This document shows, in pieces, positions 6,321-14,984 of a DNA stretch of 16,036 nt (the first letter of the stretch is position 1; every line of letters begins with the position of its first letter). The translations under genes and the position numbers were made by a program. The stretch comes from Nitrospina sp. (lineage in GTDB: Bacteria; Nitrospinota; Nitrospinia; Nitrospinales; VA-1): positions 1-16,036 of the forward strand of contig JABGTQ010000290.1 of NCBI GenBank assembly GCA_018647025.1. The letters run 5' to 3'. The notes beneath the pieces are model-generated. The model was given only the letters and a program-made list of their open reading frames with translations. It made no database searches and was not told where the DNA came from.

Positions 6321-8462
6321 CTAAGTTATTATAATATTGGTCAAATAGTCAGCATATTTTTTGGGTATGTAACTCATCCGATAACAATTATCATAATAAT
6401 GATTACGCTCAACTCGATAAAGTTTAGATAAATTGAAGGGGTTTGGATCCTCTTGGGATTTAAAATATGCAACTGCTACTTTCGCTGCTAAAACAAGACC
6501 ATCAAAAAGATAATAATAATAATTTATAAGTCTTTTATTAATCTCTTTAAATTTAATATCAATTTCATTTTGGTAAGCATACTCAAAAAAATCTTCGAAG
6601 TCTTTTATCGTTACATTTGGTATTAAACCAGCTGTTGAAATTTGATCAATTGGTTCCATTGAAGAACTATTATTTGATACAAATCTAGAAAAACATTCTA
6701 AATCAAGCTCTTCACCGCTATAGATATATGAACTCATTAAATTTTTACCATTTTTAAAGTGAGCAAAAAAGTTTGATGTTAAACTAAAGGCAACCTGTCT
6801 TTTTGCAATTAAATCCGAAAAACAGCTGAGACCACTTTCTGTACTAAATAGATACGCTTTTGAAGCTGTATCGCTCTCAGCAAAACCCGCTTCTCTTGAA
6901 TAGTCTCCTAATGGTGTCCCTGGGAATGGAGAATATATTGCGTTCCAATAATAATCTTCTTTACTAAAATCTGAAGAACACACTAAATCAAGGCACTTAA
7001 GAGATTCTTGTAAAGGATCTTCATAGTAATGTTCTTTTCCATCTCTATCAACAAGTGAAACTTTACTATTAGTTGAATTAAATGGAATCGATGGCTTCAT
7101 AACTGGTAGCCCAACAATTGCCTGAGTTCTCAATGGAATACCATAGCTTTTGACATTCTTTATAGCGTCTTTAACAATATTGTTATTTTCATGCCTATCT
7201 AGTAATAACTTACGGACGTTTTGATCTCCTGACTCTATGGCCATCGAAATTCCTGATACCAGTCGTCTGTTAGATATTGACTCAATTCTTTTAATTCCAT
7301 TTTTACCTGCTAGCATGGCTGGGCGTGCTTGAATATAAAATGGTATTCCAATATCAGTCATCCATTTATCACCTAATTCATTCCACCATTCCATATTGTT
7401 TAATGAAATATCTGCTTGATCAAATACAGCGGCTGTTTTTACTCCATAAAATTTATCAAGCCTCAAAATATCTTTACCTTCGGCAAGTACTGTATTGATA
7501 GGCCGGTCTTGTATAATGCTTGGAGGTTTTATACCTTTTCCTTGATACGCTTCTTTTAAATTATCTATCATCGAACTGATATAACAATATGAACAGGTAT
7601 AACTACAACCAAGCGCACTCAAAACTGATTTTATCCTGCTAAACACATATCCTTTGGTCTTATCAGAATATTCATACATATCCTTATAAAAAACTTCACG
7701 ATCCATACGTGGAATGTTGGCATAAGGCATTGGGTCATGATAAATACCTGGTTCAAAAAGCCCCAGTAAGATATCCCTTAAGAGGTTTATACCCTTTCCT
7801 CGCACTACATAATCTCCACCCTTACAGAAAGACTCATTAAAACTATAGTTATTGAAATGTCCACCAATGATAATAGGTGCATATACAACTTGGTTACCAT
7901 CGTATATTGGTCCTTTTGCCTCCCGGACCATATTTTTTAAAGCCTTATCAGCAGTATCGAAATCCACAATATTTTGCTTAAGAATATGACTGGCTCGTTC
8001 GATTTTATAACGTTTAATCCATTCAAAAACAAAATCAGTTAACCCTGTATAAAGATTAAAACCAATCCATTCCGGTTGTTTGTTTTTAATAATTTGATCC
8101 AAAGTATTAATATTATTACTACCAAGCAAAGCATAATTAGCTATACCATTCATATGCTGTAAAACTCCACCCAATGACATGAGGGTTATGTTTTCTATTT
8201 CACTAGAATCATGTCCAACGAGCAAAACCTTAGGATGAAAATTAGGTTTAACGATCGAGAGATGTTTCTTATACCCATTCCAATCGATAGTTATATCCTT
8301 AGGAGCATAAAGAGTATTAATATATTTTCCTGAAATATTTTCCGTTAAGGGAAGTTCAAAGTTTTTTGGATATCCCTCAAGGTTAGTCAGCTCATCTCCT
8401 CTCTTTGGCAGAGAATTTTCTTTAGGTATATCAGAAGGTATTGCAATTTTTGTTTTATTCAT
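6321..8462 (-). CDS. B12-binding-like radical SAM protein of unknown function
   Basis: A 713-residue radical SAM protein. The iron-sulfur cluster cysteines form CSYTCSYC, a CxxxCxxC motif, at C286, C290 and C293. Further radical SAM landmarks are MAIESGDQ (407-414) and TQAIVGLP (447-454). The N-terminal 80-230 region (KVLLVGHDSSE, WIGFNLYTG, PIIIGGHFNN) has the strand pattern of a cobalamin-binding Rossmann domain. It lacks a DxHxxG motif, so B12 binding would be base-on or may be lost. The C-terminal 200 residues are aromatic-rich and unrecognised. The start at 8462 gives a sensible N-terminus with only a weak AGGA about a dozen bases before it. The gene is single, on the opposite strand to the sugar genes, and lies between the two gmd copies. 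Family members do methylations, ring rearrangements or C-C bond chemistry; the substrate here is unknown. Confidence 0.85.
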   Translation of the reverse strand: MNKTKIAIPSDIPKENSLPKRGDELTNLEGYPKNFELPLTENISGKYINTLYAPKDITIDWNGYKKHLSIVKPNFHPKVLLVGHDSSEIENITLMSLGGVLQHMNGIANYALLGSNNINTLDQIIKNKQPEWIGFNLYTGLTDFVFEWIKRYKIERASHILKQNIVDFDTADKALKNMVREAKGPIYDGNQVVYAPIIIGGHFNNYSFNESFCKGGDYVVRGKGINLLRDILLGLFEPGIYHDPMPYANIPRMDREVFYKDMYEYSDKTKGYVFSRIKSVLSALGCSYTCSYCYISSMIDNLKEAYQGKGIKPPSIIQDRPINTVLAEGKDILRLDKFYGVKTAAVFDQADISLNNMEWWNELGDKWMTDIGIPFYIQARPAMLAGKNGIKRIESISNRRLVSGISMAIESGDQNVRKLLLDRHENNNIVKDAIKNVKSYGIPLRTQAIVGLPVMKPSIPFNSTNSKVSLVDRDGKEHYYEDPLQESLKCLDLVCSSDFSKEDYYWNAIYSPFPGTPLGDYSREAGFAESDTASKAYLFSTESGLSCFSDLIAKRQVAFSLTSNFFAHFKNGKNLMSSYIYSGEELDLECFSRFVSNNSSSMEPIDQISTAGLIPNVTIKDFEDFFEYAYQNEIDIKFKEINKRLINYYYYLFDGLVLAAKVAVAYFKSQEDPNPFNLSKLYRVERNHYYDNCYRMSYIPKKYADYLTNIIIT

Positions 8463-8980
8463 TACTAGTGATGTCCTATTTTCCTATACTTCTAAATACT
8501 ATTTAAAATAGCTTTAACTTTTTATTTTCTAATATTTATACATCTAAGTTATATAAAATATTTTTCTTTAACAAACTTTTAAATGTAACAACTTTATGCA
8601 CCCACCACTATAATATTTTTTTAAAGCAAAAATTTAAACCTTAAAAATGAAGTAAATAAATGGTCCCCGACTAATACTAAAGGATTATCAATATAGGTTA
8701 CTTTTACTTGGTTTGGTCAGGAAGAATCATGATACACCAACAACTTTAAGAGAACTTATTGAAGTGTTCAATTTATAAAAGTGAAACCTCATAATGCTTT
8801 GTCTTTTTAGCATTTAAAAGCTTTAAACTTAAAGGTTTTGCCTCATATTGTCCGTTAGTCTATTGTACCCTGCAATTTTTTATATAATATGATAAAACAT
8901 AGCTAAGAGACCTGATTCTCTTTTTATTTTTTTTCTTGTCTGTAGTAAATTAATACTCTCATTTTATTGCTGTGGATTCA
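8463..8980. other. Intergenic region between radical SAM gene and gmd copy 2
   Basis: About 510 bp between divergent genes. The right end (about 8915-8980) aligns with the 66 bp before gmd copy 1 (4754-4819): an ATTCT and T-rich tract, a TAG-containing core, then AATTAA-ACT-ATT blocks. The two copies therefore share promoter DNA. An open stretch of about 40 codons at 8656-8778 ends in a protein-like tail (RELIEVFNL) but has no start codon or ribosome site and was not called. No cobalamin riboswitch box was seen ahead of the radical SAM gene. Confidence 0.5.
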
Positions 8981-10054
8981 ATGAACTTACAAAAAATTGC
9001 ATTTATTACTGGTGTCACCGGACAGGATGGGTCTTACCTTGCTGAATTTCTTTTAAAAAAAGGGTATCACGTTCATGGTCTTGTCAGGCGAACTAGTACA
9101 TTTAATAGAGGACGCATTGAGCATCTCCGAAACAAAAACCCACCTGGTAAAAATACATTTGAATTACATTATGGTGATTTATTAGATTTCCAAAGTATTG
9201 ATAGTTTAATAACTCACATTCGCCCGAATGAAATATATAACCTTGCTGCCCAAAGTCACGTTGCGGTTAGTTTTGACACGTCAGAATATACCTCTCAGGT
9301 TAATGCTCTTGGGCCCCTACGAGTTTTGCAAGCTATTGTTGCCAATGGTCTCAGTGAAACCTGTCGCTTTTATCAAGCTTCCACTAGTGAAATGTTTGGC
9401 AAAGTTTTGGAAACTCCCCAAACTGAAACAACTCCTTTTTCTCCAAGAAGTCCTTATGCAATATCCAAAGTTTCTGCATACTGGACCACAATTAATTATC
9501 GCGAGGCCTTTAATGTTTTCGCCTGCAACGGAATAATGTTTAATCACGAATCACCAAGACGTGGAGAAAACTTTGTAACTCGAAAAATTACTCTTTCACT
9601 AGCGAAGATTCTTGCTGGGCAACAAGAAAAGATTTTTCTAGGGAACCTCGATGCCCGTCGTGACTGGGGATTTGCAAAAGATTATGTAGAAGCGATGTGG
9701 CTTTCATTGCAGCAACCCCAACCAGATGATTTTATATTTTCTACAGGCCAACAGTACAGTGTTCGAGATTTTGTTCGAGAGGCCTTTAGCTTATGCGGGT
9801 TTGATATCGTATGGAGAGGGTCTGGAACAGATGAAGTAGGTTTTGATAAAAATACCAATCGTGTTCTGGTGGAAGTTAATCCCTCATTTTTTCGGCTCAC
9901 TGAAGTTGATACTCTTTTAGGTGATTCTAGCAAAGCTCAAAATATTTTAAATTGGCATCCTAAGACAACATTCAAAGAACTAGTGAACCTTATGGTCGAG
10001 TCAGACTTGAAAGAAGCTGGATTAGATCCTAGAAAATTCCTTAAACCGTGTTAA
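8981..10054 (+). CDS. gmd: GDP-mannose 4,6-dehydratase, copy 2 (canonical)
   Basis: Second GDP-mannose 4,6-dehydratase, making GDP-4-keto-6-deoxymannose. From the ATG at 8981 it is 357 residues and aligns with copy 1 without a single gap, 294 identical by hand count (about 82%). The motifs are canonical: GVTGQDG (11-17), STSE (134-137) with the expected catalytic Thr135, PYAISK giving Y159 and K163, and [12 protein letters not shown] (224-235). An upstream GTG at 8972 would add three residues. The copy-1 alignment of coding sequence favours 8981, but upstream similarity could fit either. No good Shine-Dalgarno is visible. The gene stands alone on its strand, with no GDP-fucose synthase, perosamine synthase or rhamnose reductase in the window to show which final sugar is made. 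Confidence 0.95.
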   Translation: MNLQKIAFITGVTGQDGSYLAEFLLKKGYHVHGLVRRTSTFNRGRIEHLRNKNPPGKNTFELHYGDLLDFQSIDSLITHIRPNEIYNLAAQSHVAVSFDTSEYTSQVNALGPLRVLQAIVANGLSETCRFYQASTSEMFGKVLETPQTETTPFSPRSPYAISKVSAYWTTINYREAFNVFACNGIMFNHESPRRGENFVTRKITLSLAKILAGQQEKIFLGNLDARRDWGFAKDYVEAMWLSLQQPQPDDFIFSTGQQYSVRDFVREAFSLCGFDIVWRGSGTDEVGFDKNTNRVLVEVNPSFFRLTEVDTLLGDSSKAQNILNWHPKTTFKELVNLMVESDLKEAGLDPRKFLKPC

Positions 10055-10184
10055 AAAATGAATCGAGCAGGGTAATTTGTTCTTAAAATCTATTTAAATT
10101 GTTTTAGTAGCCATTTTTTTACAGGTATTACACATAGTTTCTTAATATAATAGCTGAGATGGAAAATTTGATTTTGTTTACCGC

Positions 10185-10198
10185 AGAAAGTACTTTCT
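10185..10198. promoter_or_regulatory. Perfect 14-bp palindrome, possible operator
   Basis: AGAAAGTACTTTCT is an exact palindrome located about 62 bp before the likely start of the hypothetical gene at 10261, a position suited to a dimeric regulator. A palindrome of this length is expected about once in this much DNA by chance, so it is only a candidate. Confidence 0.25.
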
Positions 10199-10260
10199 CT
10201 TCTCTTTCGGTTAGGTTAAATTATATTTTATAATGCATGCTTTTATCCTTAAAAAATATT

Positions 10261-10686
10261 ATGACTGATAACGAGCGCCGTTTTTCTTTGGACCCAATCG
10301 AAGTTGATCCCTCGTTACGTAATCGTATTTTCTCGGCTGATGGAGATGATACCGTTGGAGAATGGAACGGTGAAGATATAAATGATTTAGTGAAAGAACT
10401 AGATAGAATAGAAGAAAAAATTGATGCAAATTATAATAGTCTGCCACACTCATCCAATATACCAGAGGACCTGAGAGGATCGATTGAAAAAGATTGTTCG
10501 ATCTGGACTTGTGATATTAAAGGAAATTGTTTGACAGGCGACCAGGGAACGGAGATTAAATCGGCAGAACAAATCCGAGAAATATACACCTTAAAATATG
10601 GAAGCCTGGAAGCATTTAAGGAAAAAATTAGAGTAGACCGGGAAAAGTTTATAGCGGAAGTAAACTCAAGAACTAAACCTAAATAA
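10261..10686 (+). CDS. Hypothetical acidic protein with CX4CX5C motif
   Basis: Unrecognised 141-residue soluble protein. The ATG at 10261 (MTDNERRFSLDP...) is preferred. An in-frame ATG at 10237 would add eight mostly hydrophobic residues, and neither has a clear Shine-Dalgarno. The N-terminal half is acidic (ADGDDTVGEWNGEDINDL, about 26-43) and leads into a probable helix (VKELDRIEEKID, 44-55). The centre holds three cysteines, C79, C84 and C90, in CSIWTCDIKGNC, which could bind a metal or form a disulfide. The C-terminal 40 residues look helical and charged (SAEQIREIY ... LEAFKEKIRVDREKF). There is no signal peptide or membrane segment. It converges with flgL, leaving only 28 bp between the two stop codons, so any shared terminator is compact. 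Its length and composition make it a real gene; no function can be assigned. Confidence 0.72.
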   Translation: MTDNERRFSLDPIEVDPSLRNRIFSADGDDTVGEWNGEDINDLVKELDRIEEKIDANYNSLPHSSNIPEDLRGSIEKDCSIWTCDIKGNCLTGDQGTEIKSAEQIREIYTLKYGSLEAFKEKIRVDREKFIAEVNSRTKPK

Positions 10687-10714
10687 TTTTTTAAGCCAAT
10701 CTTGTGTGGAATAT

Positions 10715-12235
10715 TTAGCGTAAAAAATCAAGCAGGGATGGCTGAATAATCCTTGCTGTTGTACTTAATGACGCTTGAAGTGCTGCCTCCATTGATGCAA
10801 ATTCTGCTGCTGCTTCAACCATATCCGCCCCTTCGATATTCAATATTTGTTCATTTTGATTAACAATTCTTTCGTGATGCCCAGCTTCTGTAGAATTTAT
10901 TCTTCTGGTAATGCCTCCATAAAATACCATGGACTCATTAACAGCCTCCATCCCGGAGTCTATATTGGCCAAAGATGCTAGAATACCTTGACTATCATCC
11001 TTATCCAGAGATTGCTTTAGCTTAAGAAGGGTGTTTAATACATTTCTTCCCCCACCAATTCCAAGTTCTTCAGCCGTCGTATCTGACCCAACGTTGTTTA
11101 CCACGGCGATTGTAGAACTATTTTTTGATACCACTCTAAGAGAATTCCCTGCACTATCGATTGATGCTGTTACCGTTCCAGAAGCCGCCGCATTAATTAA
11201 GTCGATGGCCCCACCTATTGTTGTCGCAGAGCTCAAGCTTACTGTACCTGACGTCGCACCGTTAACAATTCTAATATCTCCAAGATTGAGTCCTTCTCCA
11301 TCATATAAATCAGAAATCAAAGTATCTGTGGATAAAGTCGCATCCAGGTCGGCTCCCACAATATTTCCATCTTTCTTGCCAAGAATTCCTAAGCTTGCGG
11401 CGGTTGTACCTCCATCTACTTCACTAACTGTTAAAGAATTTGCTATTAAAGAACTTGTATCTGTAAGTGTAATCCCATTTCCAGCACTATTTATAGATGC
11501 GGTTATATTTGACATCGTACTTATAGTGGTAATAACATTATCTATTGTCATCGATGACGTGATATTAAATTTACCAGTATTTCCTGCTCTATCAGTAATT
11601 AAAATACTCCCGGATTGAACACCAGAGCCCCCATTTAAACTGGACAGTTTAGTAGAAGCCGTTAACTTAGGATTCATGTCTGTTCCCAATGCTTGTGAAC
11701 CTGGTAAAGTTAACTTAACGGTGGTATTTTCTTCAATTTTTATCGTCAAGTTATCTGAATTTCCTTTATATACAGCACCAGAAGCACTTACTTCGAAAGG
11801 ACTTGTGTTAACCGCTGTTCCTGAAAAAATATACATGCTTTTTACTTTTGTATTTGCATCTTGAAGAACTTTAGCGATTATATTGTCCAATTCTTCCCTT
11901 GCATATCCTCTTGTTTCTGCTGTCGCCTGACCACCAAGCTCAGCGACCGACATTTCTTTTGCTCGAATCAAGTGCAATGATACTGATGAAAGTGCTGATT
12001 CCCCGGTAGTTAAAAAAAGTTTATTGTTGGTAATATTACGATTATATTGTGTTACTTCTTTTATATTTGTCCGTAATGCCAACGTATCACGCATCCCGGA
12101 TGGATCATCAGATGGCTTATGTATTTTCTTTCCAGATGTAATTTGTTTTTGTGCATTGAACATATTTTCTGTAATACGAAAAATATTATTTAATGCACTT
12201 CGTTGTTGCGTTTGACTAGTTACTCGCATTACCAT
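10715..12235 (-). CDS. flgL: Flagellar hook-associated protein 3 (FlgL) with two flagellin-IN-like repeats
   Basis: Hook-filament junction protein, exported by the flagellar type III system and placed between FlgK and the filament. The conserved N-terminal helical region (residues 4-60, with QITSGKKIHKPSDDPSG) and the C-terminal helical region (about 460-506, ADMVEAAAEFASMEAALQAS) are typical. At 506 residues it is longer than the roughly 300-residue enteric FlgL because of the middle. There, two related segments (about 207-285 and 318-395) each carry a strand, a hydrophobic helix (IDNVITTIST; GGAIDLINAA), a TASI-N/D-SAGN strand and an end like AASLGILG or AEELGIGG. These resemble flagellin-IN repeats. 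Two starts are possible. ATG 12235 has GGAGGA five bases upstream. ATG 12229 has GGAG six bases upstream and gives the family-like MRVT start. The gene follows flgK by 37 bp. Confidence 0.93.
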   Translation of the reverse strand: MVMRVTSQTQQRSALNNIFRITENMFNAQKQITSGKKIHKPSDDPSGMRDTLALRTNIKEVTQYNRNITNNKLFLTTGESALSSVSLHLIRAKEMSVAELGGQATAETRGYAREELDNIIAKVLQDANTKVKSMYIFSGTAVNTSPFEVSASGAVYKGNSDNLTIKIEENTTVKLTLPGSQALGTDMNPKLTASTKLSSLNGGSGVQSGSILITDRAGNTGKFNITSSMTIDNVITTISTMSNITASINSAGNGITLTDTSSLIANSLTVSEVDGGTTAASLGILGKKDGNIVGADLDATLSTDTLISDLYDGEGLNLGDIRIVNGATSGTVSLSSATTIGGAIDLINAAASGTVTASIDSAGNSLRVVSKNSSTIAVVNNVGSDTTAEELGIGGGRNVLNTLLKLKQSLDKDDSQGILASLANIDSGMEAVNESMVFYGGITRRINSTEAGHHERIVNQNEQILNIEGADMVEAAAEFASMEAALQASLSTTARIIQPSLLDFLR

Positions 12236-12246
12236 CTCCGTCCTCC
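12236..12246 (-). promoter_or_regulatory. Double Shine-Dalgarno before flgL
   Basis: Minus-strand GGAGGA (12241-12246) and GGAG (12236-12239) sit one after the other, each spaced correctly (five and six bases) from a different ATG of flgL, at 12235 and 12229. The start codon is therefore ambiguous, and strong flgL translation is suggested despite its last place in the operon. Confidence 0.6.
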
Positions 12247-12272
12247 GTTCTACAATTCTCGTTTATTAAAAA

Positions 12273-13976
12273 TTATATTCGGCTCAATGTGTCCAGCATT
12301 TCATCCACCACTGTGATCATTCGCGCTGATGCGTTATAGGCCTGCTGAAATTTGATCATTTTTATCATTTCCTCGTCAATTGAAACACCTGAAATACTTT
12401 CCCTCCTACTATTTAGCTGGAGCATAATTCCTTCTTGTTGACGAAGTATTGATTGCGCGGAAAATGACCCAATTCCTATTGTACTTACTACGGCATTGTA
12501 ATATTCATCAAAAGTAAATGAACCTGACCCCGAACCACCCCAAGTAACGCTATTAAAAGATAAATTCTCTTGCATTTCAGCCATTAGCAAAGCATTATTG
12601 CCATCTCCAAGATCCGTGCTTCCTGCCGCTATCTTTCGTCCATCAGCGATAATTGTACTTGAAACTGACATTCCGCTTGCTGCATTCTCAGATACTGAAA
12701 ATATAGCTTTATCTCCTGCTTTCGCAAATCCGGATATTGTGACTGCAAAACCATCTTTAATATTAAAAGCACTTCCTGTAGAAAAGGTAAACGTCCCAGA
12801 ACTCGCATTTGTTGTCAGGTTATTTAAAGTAAATGAAGAGCTAGAAGTAAACGCAATTTCAAACTCATCTACCGGAACCGTGGTTGGGCTGCCGTTGACT
12901 ATACTCACCTGAGCTGAACCTGTATTGTCTTTGTCGTGATCAACCGTAACATCAAGGGACGAAAAAAAATCTAAGCCAGAACTCCCATCAAGGCCCGTAC
13001 CTGCCCTGTGAAGACCATTAAATTCTTGAATAAAAGATGCACTCAAGATATTCATTTTATCGAGAATTGATTCTACTTCTGTATCCCGCATGTCGAGATA
13101 ACCTCGTAATTCACCGCCCTTAATAGTTGACGTTATATTTTTTGTTGCTGACCCCGTTGCTGACCCATTATCTATATAAACGTCTTTAAAGGATTCATTA
13201 TCGCCATTCAAAGATGTACTTAAATCGAAAACTTGCTCCTTGAGCACCAAAGCTGTCCCATCCTTCAGTGTTAAACTTATCTGACCATCCGATTCCTCTA
13301 CCAGTTGTATATCAATTTTTTTGGAAAGCTCTTTAACTAATCTGTCCCGGTTATCTCGAAGATCATTTGCTTTATATTGTGATCCGGGCTCATTAGCATG
13401 TATGTTCTCATTTAATTGTCCAATTTGCGTTAAAAGGGTATTGATCTCTTTAACCACAGTTCCTACTGTGTCATCAATATTTCTTTGGATCGTAAATAGT
13501 TGGTTACCTGTTTTATTGAAAGTACTAGACAGATGTTGTCCTTTTGAAATTAAATCAGCGCGCTCTGATAACCCTCTTGCGTTTGTTGCTAAATCATTTA
13601 CGGATCCAAAAAATAAACCTAACGCCTCATTTAAGCTGTTCCCAGATCCCTCGTTGAATAGTAGTTCTAGTTGATCAAATATTTGTTTCTTAACATCTGC
13701 ACTACCAGCCAAATCTCCTTCATCCATTATTTGTTTAAATAAAAACTGGTCGTGAGATCTCTCAATACTGGCAACACGGACGCCTGTTCCGATTTGATGC
13801 ATACCACCATATTTAAGATGACTTCTTGGTGTGTTTGCTTCGAAGTTTACATCTTGTCGAGAATACCCTTCTGTTTCCACATTTGCTATATTTTGACCGG
13901 TAACCTCTATCGCTAACTGTTGGGCCAATAGGCCCAACTTTGCGGAACTCAATGCACTAAAAATATTTGTTGTCAT
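12273..13976 (-). CDS. flgK: Flagellar hook-associated protein 1 (FlgK)
   Basis: First hook-filament junction protein, joining the hook to FlgL and the filament. The N-terminus carries the flagellar rod/hook motif TGQNIANVETEGYSRQ (residues 26-41), followed by the D1 helical region (about 95-200). The C-terminus has the hook-type helix ending (IDEEMIKMIKFQQAYNASARM, then ITVVDEMLDTLSRI), which forms the axial coiled-coil. A beta-rich middle (about 330-450) with Ser/Thr/Gly-rich strands is the exposed, variable D2 part. The length of 567 residues is normal. It lies 15 bp after flgN and 37 bp before flgL in one operon. No clear Shine-Dalgarno precedes the ATG at 13976, so translation may be coupled to flgN. 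Confidence 0.96.
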   Translation of the reverse strand: MTTNIFSALSSAKLGLLAQQLAIEVTGQNIANVETEGYSRQDVNFEANTPRSHLKYGGMHQIGTGVRVASIERSHDQFLFKQIMDEGDLAGSADVKKQIFDQLELLFNEGSGNSLNEALGLFFGSVNDLATNARGLSERADLISKGQHLSSTFNKTGNQLFTIQRNIDDTVGTVVKEINTLLTQIGQLNENIHANEPGSQYKANDLRDNRDRLVKELSKKIDIQLVEESDGQISLTLKDGTALVLKEQVFDLSTSLNGDNESFKDVYIDNGSATGSATKNITSTIKGGELRGYLDMRDTEVESILDKMNILSASFIQEFNGLHRAGTGLDGSSGLDFFSSLDVTVDHDKDNTGSAQVSIVNGSPTTVPVDEFEIAFTSSSSFTLNNLTTNASSGTFTFSTGSAFNIKDGFAVTISGFAKAGDKAIFSVSENAASGMSVSSTIIADGRKIAAGSTDLGDGNNALLMAEMQENLSFNSVTWGGSGSGSFTFDEYYNAVVSTIGIGSFSAQSILRQQEGIMLQLNSRRESISGVSIDEEMIKMIKFQQAYNASARMITVVDEMLDTLSRI

Positions 13977-13991
13977 TTTTTAACTGTTGGT

Positions 13992-14495
13992 TTAAGCATC
14001 TATACTTAGCATGCTGCTATATTTGTTTATTTTTGTAATTTTTCCATCCGCATGGTACGGAGAAGAAGCGATCTCACCTTCAATATGAAGGTGTACCAGT
14101 GACTTTCTAAAAGATTCCGATGATTTTTTAAATAAGTCACGAATCGAATTATTCAATCCATTTACAATTTGTATTTTTCGCAATAAATTTTTTCGGCTTT
14201 TGGCTAACCTTGGGTTAAATGGACTTTTTTGAAAGTTTAATAATTTTTTCAGAGTTAAACTTCCATGGGGAATACTTAGCCCATTTGCCACCTTTTTCAT
14301 AATTTTGATCCTATCGGATTCCAAAACTTGTAATTGGTGCACTAGTTCATCTTTCCTTAAAATTATTGATTCTAAGGTATCTATTGAATATTCAGCAACA
14401 CAACCCCATTCTTCCTGTAAAAGTGCGATAAACTTTTCGTAAAGGATAACTTTTTGTTCCAGCGTTTTTAAAAGGTGCTTCAGTAATGAATTCAT
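13992..14495 (-). CDS. flgN: FlgN-like export chaperone for FlgK/FlgL
   Basis: Small, all-helical, cytoplasmic protein of 167 residues, fitting the FlgN family that holds FlgK and FlgL unfolded and delivers them to the flagellar export gate. The sequence is poorly conserved but has the family layout. An N-terminal helix LLKHLLKTLEQKVILYEKFIAL-like (residues 4-25) is followed by QEEWGCVAEYSIDTLESIILRKDEL (27-51) and a long hydrophobic-heptad helix with the typical KxxLVxxLxxLExxR spacing (48-63). The middle and C-terminal helices are rich in lysine and serine. The ATG at 14495 is five bases after the flgJ stop, with AAGG overlapping the end of flgJ. Position directly before flgK is the main support for the assignment; sequence alone would give medium certainty. 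Confidence 0.82.
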   Translation of the reverse strand: MNSLLKHLLKTLEQKVILYEKFIALLQEEWGCVAEYSIDTLESIILRKDELVHQLQVLESDRIKIMKKVANGLSIPHGSLTLKKLLNFQKSPFNPRLAKSRKNLLRKIQIVNGLNNSIRDLFKKSSESFRKSLVHLHIEGEIASSPYHADGKITKINKYSSMLSIDA

Positions 14496-14500
14496 TTTTT

Positions 14501-14905
14501 CTAACCTTGTAAATTGATTGCTGAATTTATTTTTTTAGTCGAAACTTCACTCTCTGTTTGATCCTTATTAGTTTTTTCTTCTAACCGAGCCAAATCCCTA
14601 TAAATGACGTCTGCTAAACCAACTCCCTTTTGCTCAGTCATTATTTTAGACATTTCCTCATCGTACAAAGACTCGTACATATTCGATGCGTGACTATCAA
14701 AAAAATCTGATTTTTGTACTGTCGAGCGCATGGATTTTAATAGTTGGTGAACAAAAATAGACTCAAATTCTTTTGCTAAAGATTTTAATTGTTTATTGTT
14801 TTTATTCTTGCCAGGTTTAGACAATTCACTCAACTGTGACAAGCGACCCTGCTCAATTTGGGGTAAAATGGCAGTCTCTGAACTACTACTAGATGGAATA
14901 AACAT
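14501..14905 (-). CDS. flgJ: Single-domain FlgJ rod-binding protein
   Basis: Rod-assembly protein of 134 residues that contains only the FlgJ N-terminal rod-binding domain (about 40-105). Visible signature: LKSLAKEFESIFVHQLLKSMR (residues 40-60), then SxMYESLYDEEMSKIM (75-89) and KGVGLADVIYRDL (93-105). The C-terminal peptidoglycan hydrolase domain of enteric FlgJ is absent, as in many non-enteric bacteria, so a separate muramidase must open the wall. A disordered Ser/Asn/Lys-rich N-terminus and a charged tail flank the domain. It appears to be the first gene of a transcription unit: a sigma-54-like promoter lies about 70 bp before a likely start site, and the flgI terminator separates it from the gene upstream. 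The Shine-Dalgarno before the ATG at 14905 is weak. Confidence 0.9.
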   Translation of the reverse strand: MFIPSSSSSETAILPQIEQGRLSQLSELSKPGKNKNNKQLKSLAKEFESIFVHQLLKSMRSTVQKSDFFDSHASNMYESLYDEEMSKIMTEQKGVGLADVIYRDLARLEEKTNKDQTESEVSTKKINSAINLQG

Positions 14906-14984
14906 AAATACTCGTTAGATAATTGTTTTTATTTTTACCTCAACCAAAATTTTTTCGAGTTAAGGCTATCCATTAATCAATGAA

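Noticed and set aside
8656..8778. Open stretch ending in ...TTLRELIEVFNL on the plus strand, possibly a gene remnant
   Set aside because: No usable start codon or ribosome site, only about 40 codons, and no family recognised.
8463..8980. Possible cobalamin riboswitch ahead of the B12-type radical SAM gene
   Set aside because: No B12-box or conserved riboswitch core was found on the minus strand of this interval.
11031..11618. Long plus-strand frame opposite flgL (195 codons), and similar frames opposite flgK and gmd
   Set aside because: They are antisense shadows of well-supported genes, with no ribosome site and low-complexity products.
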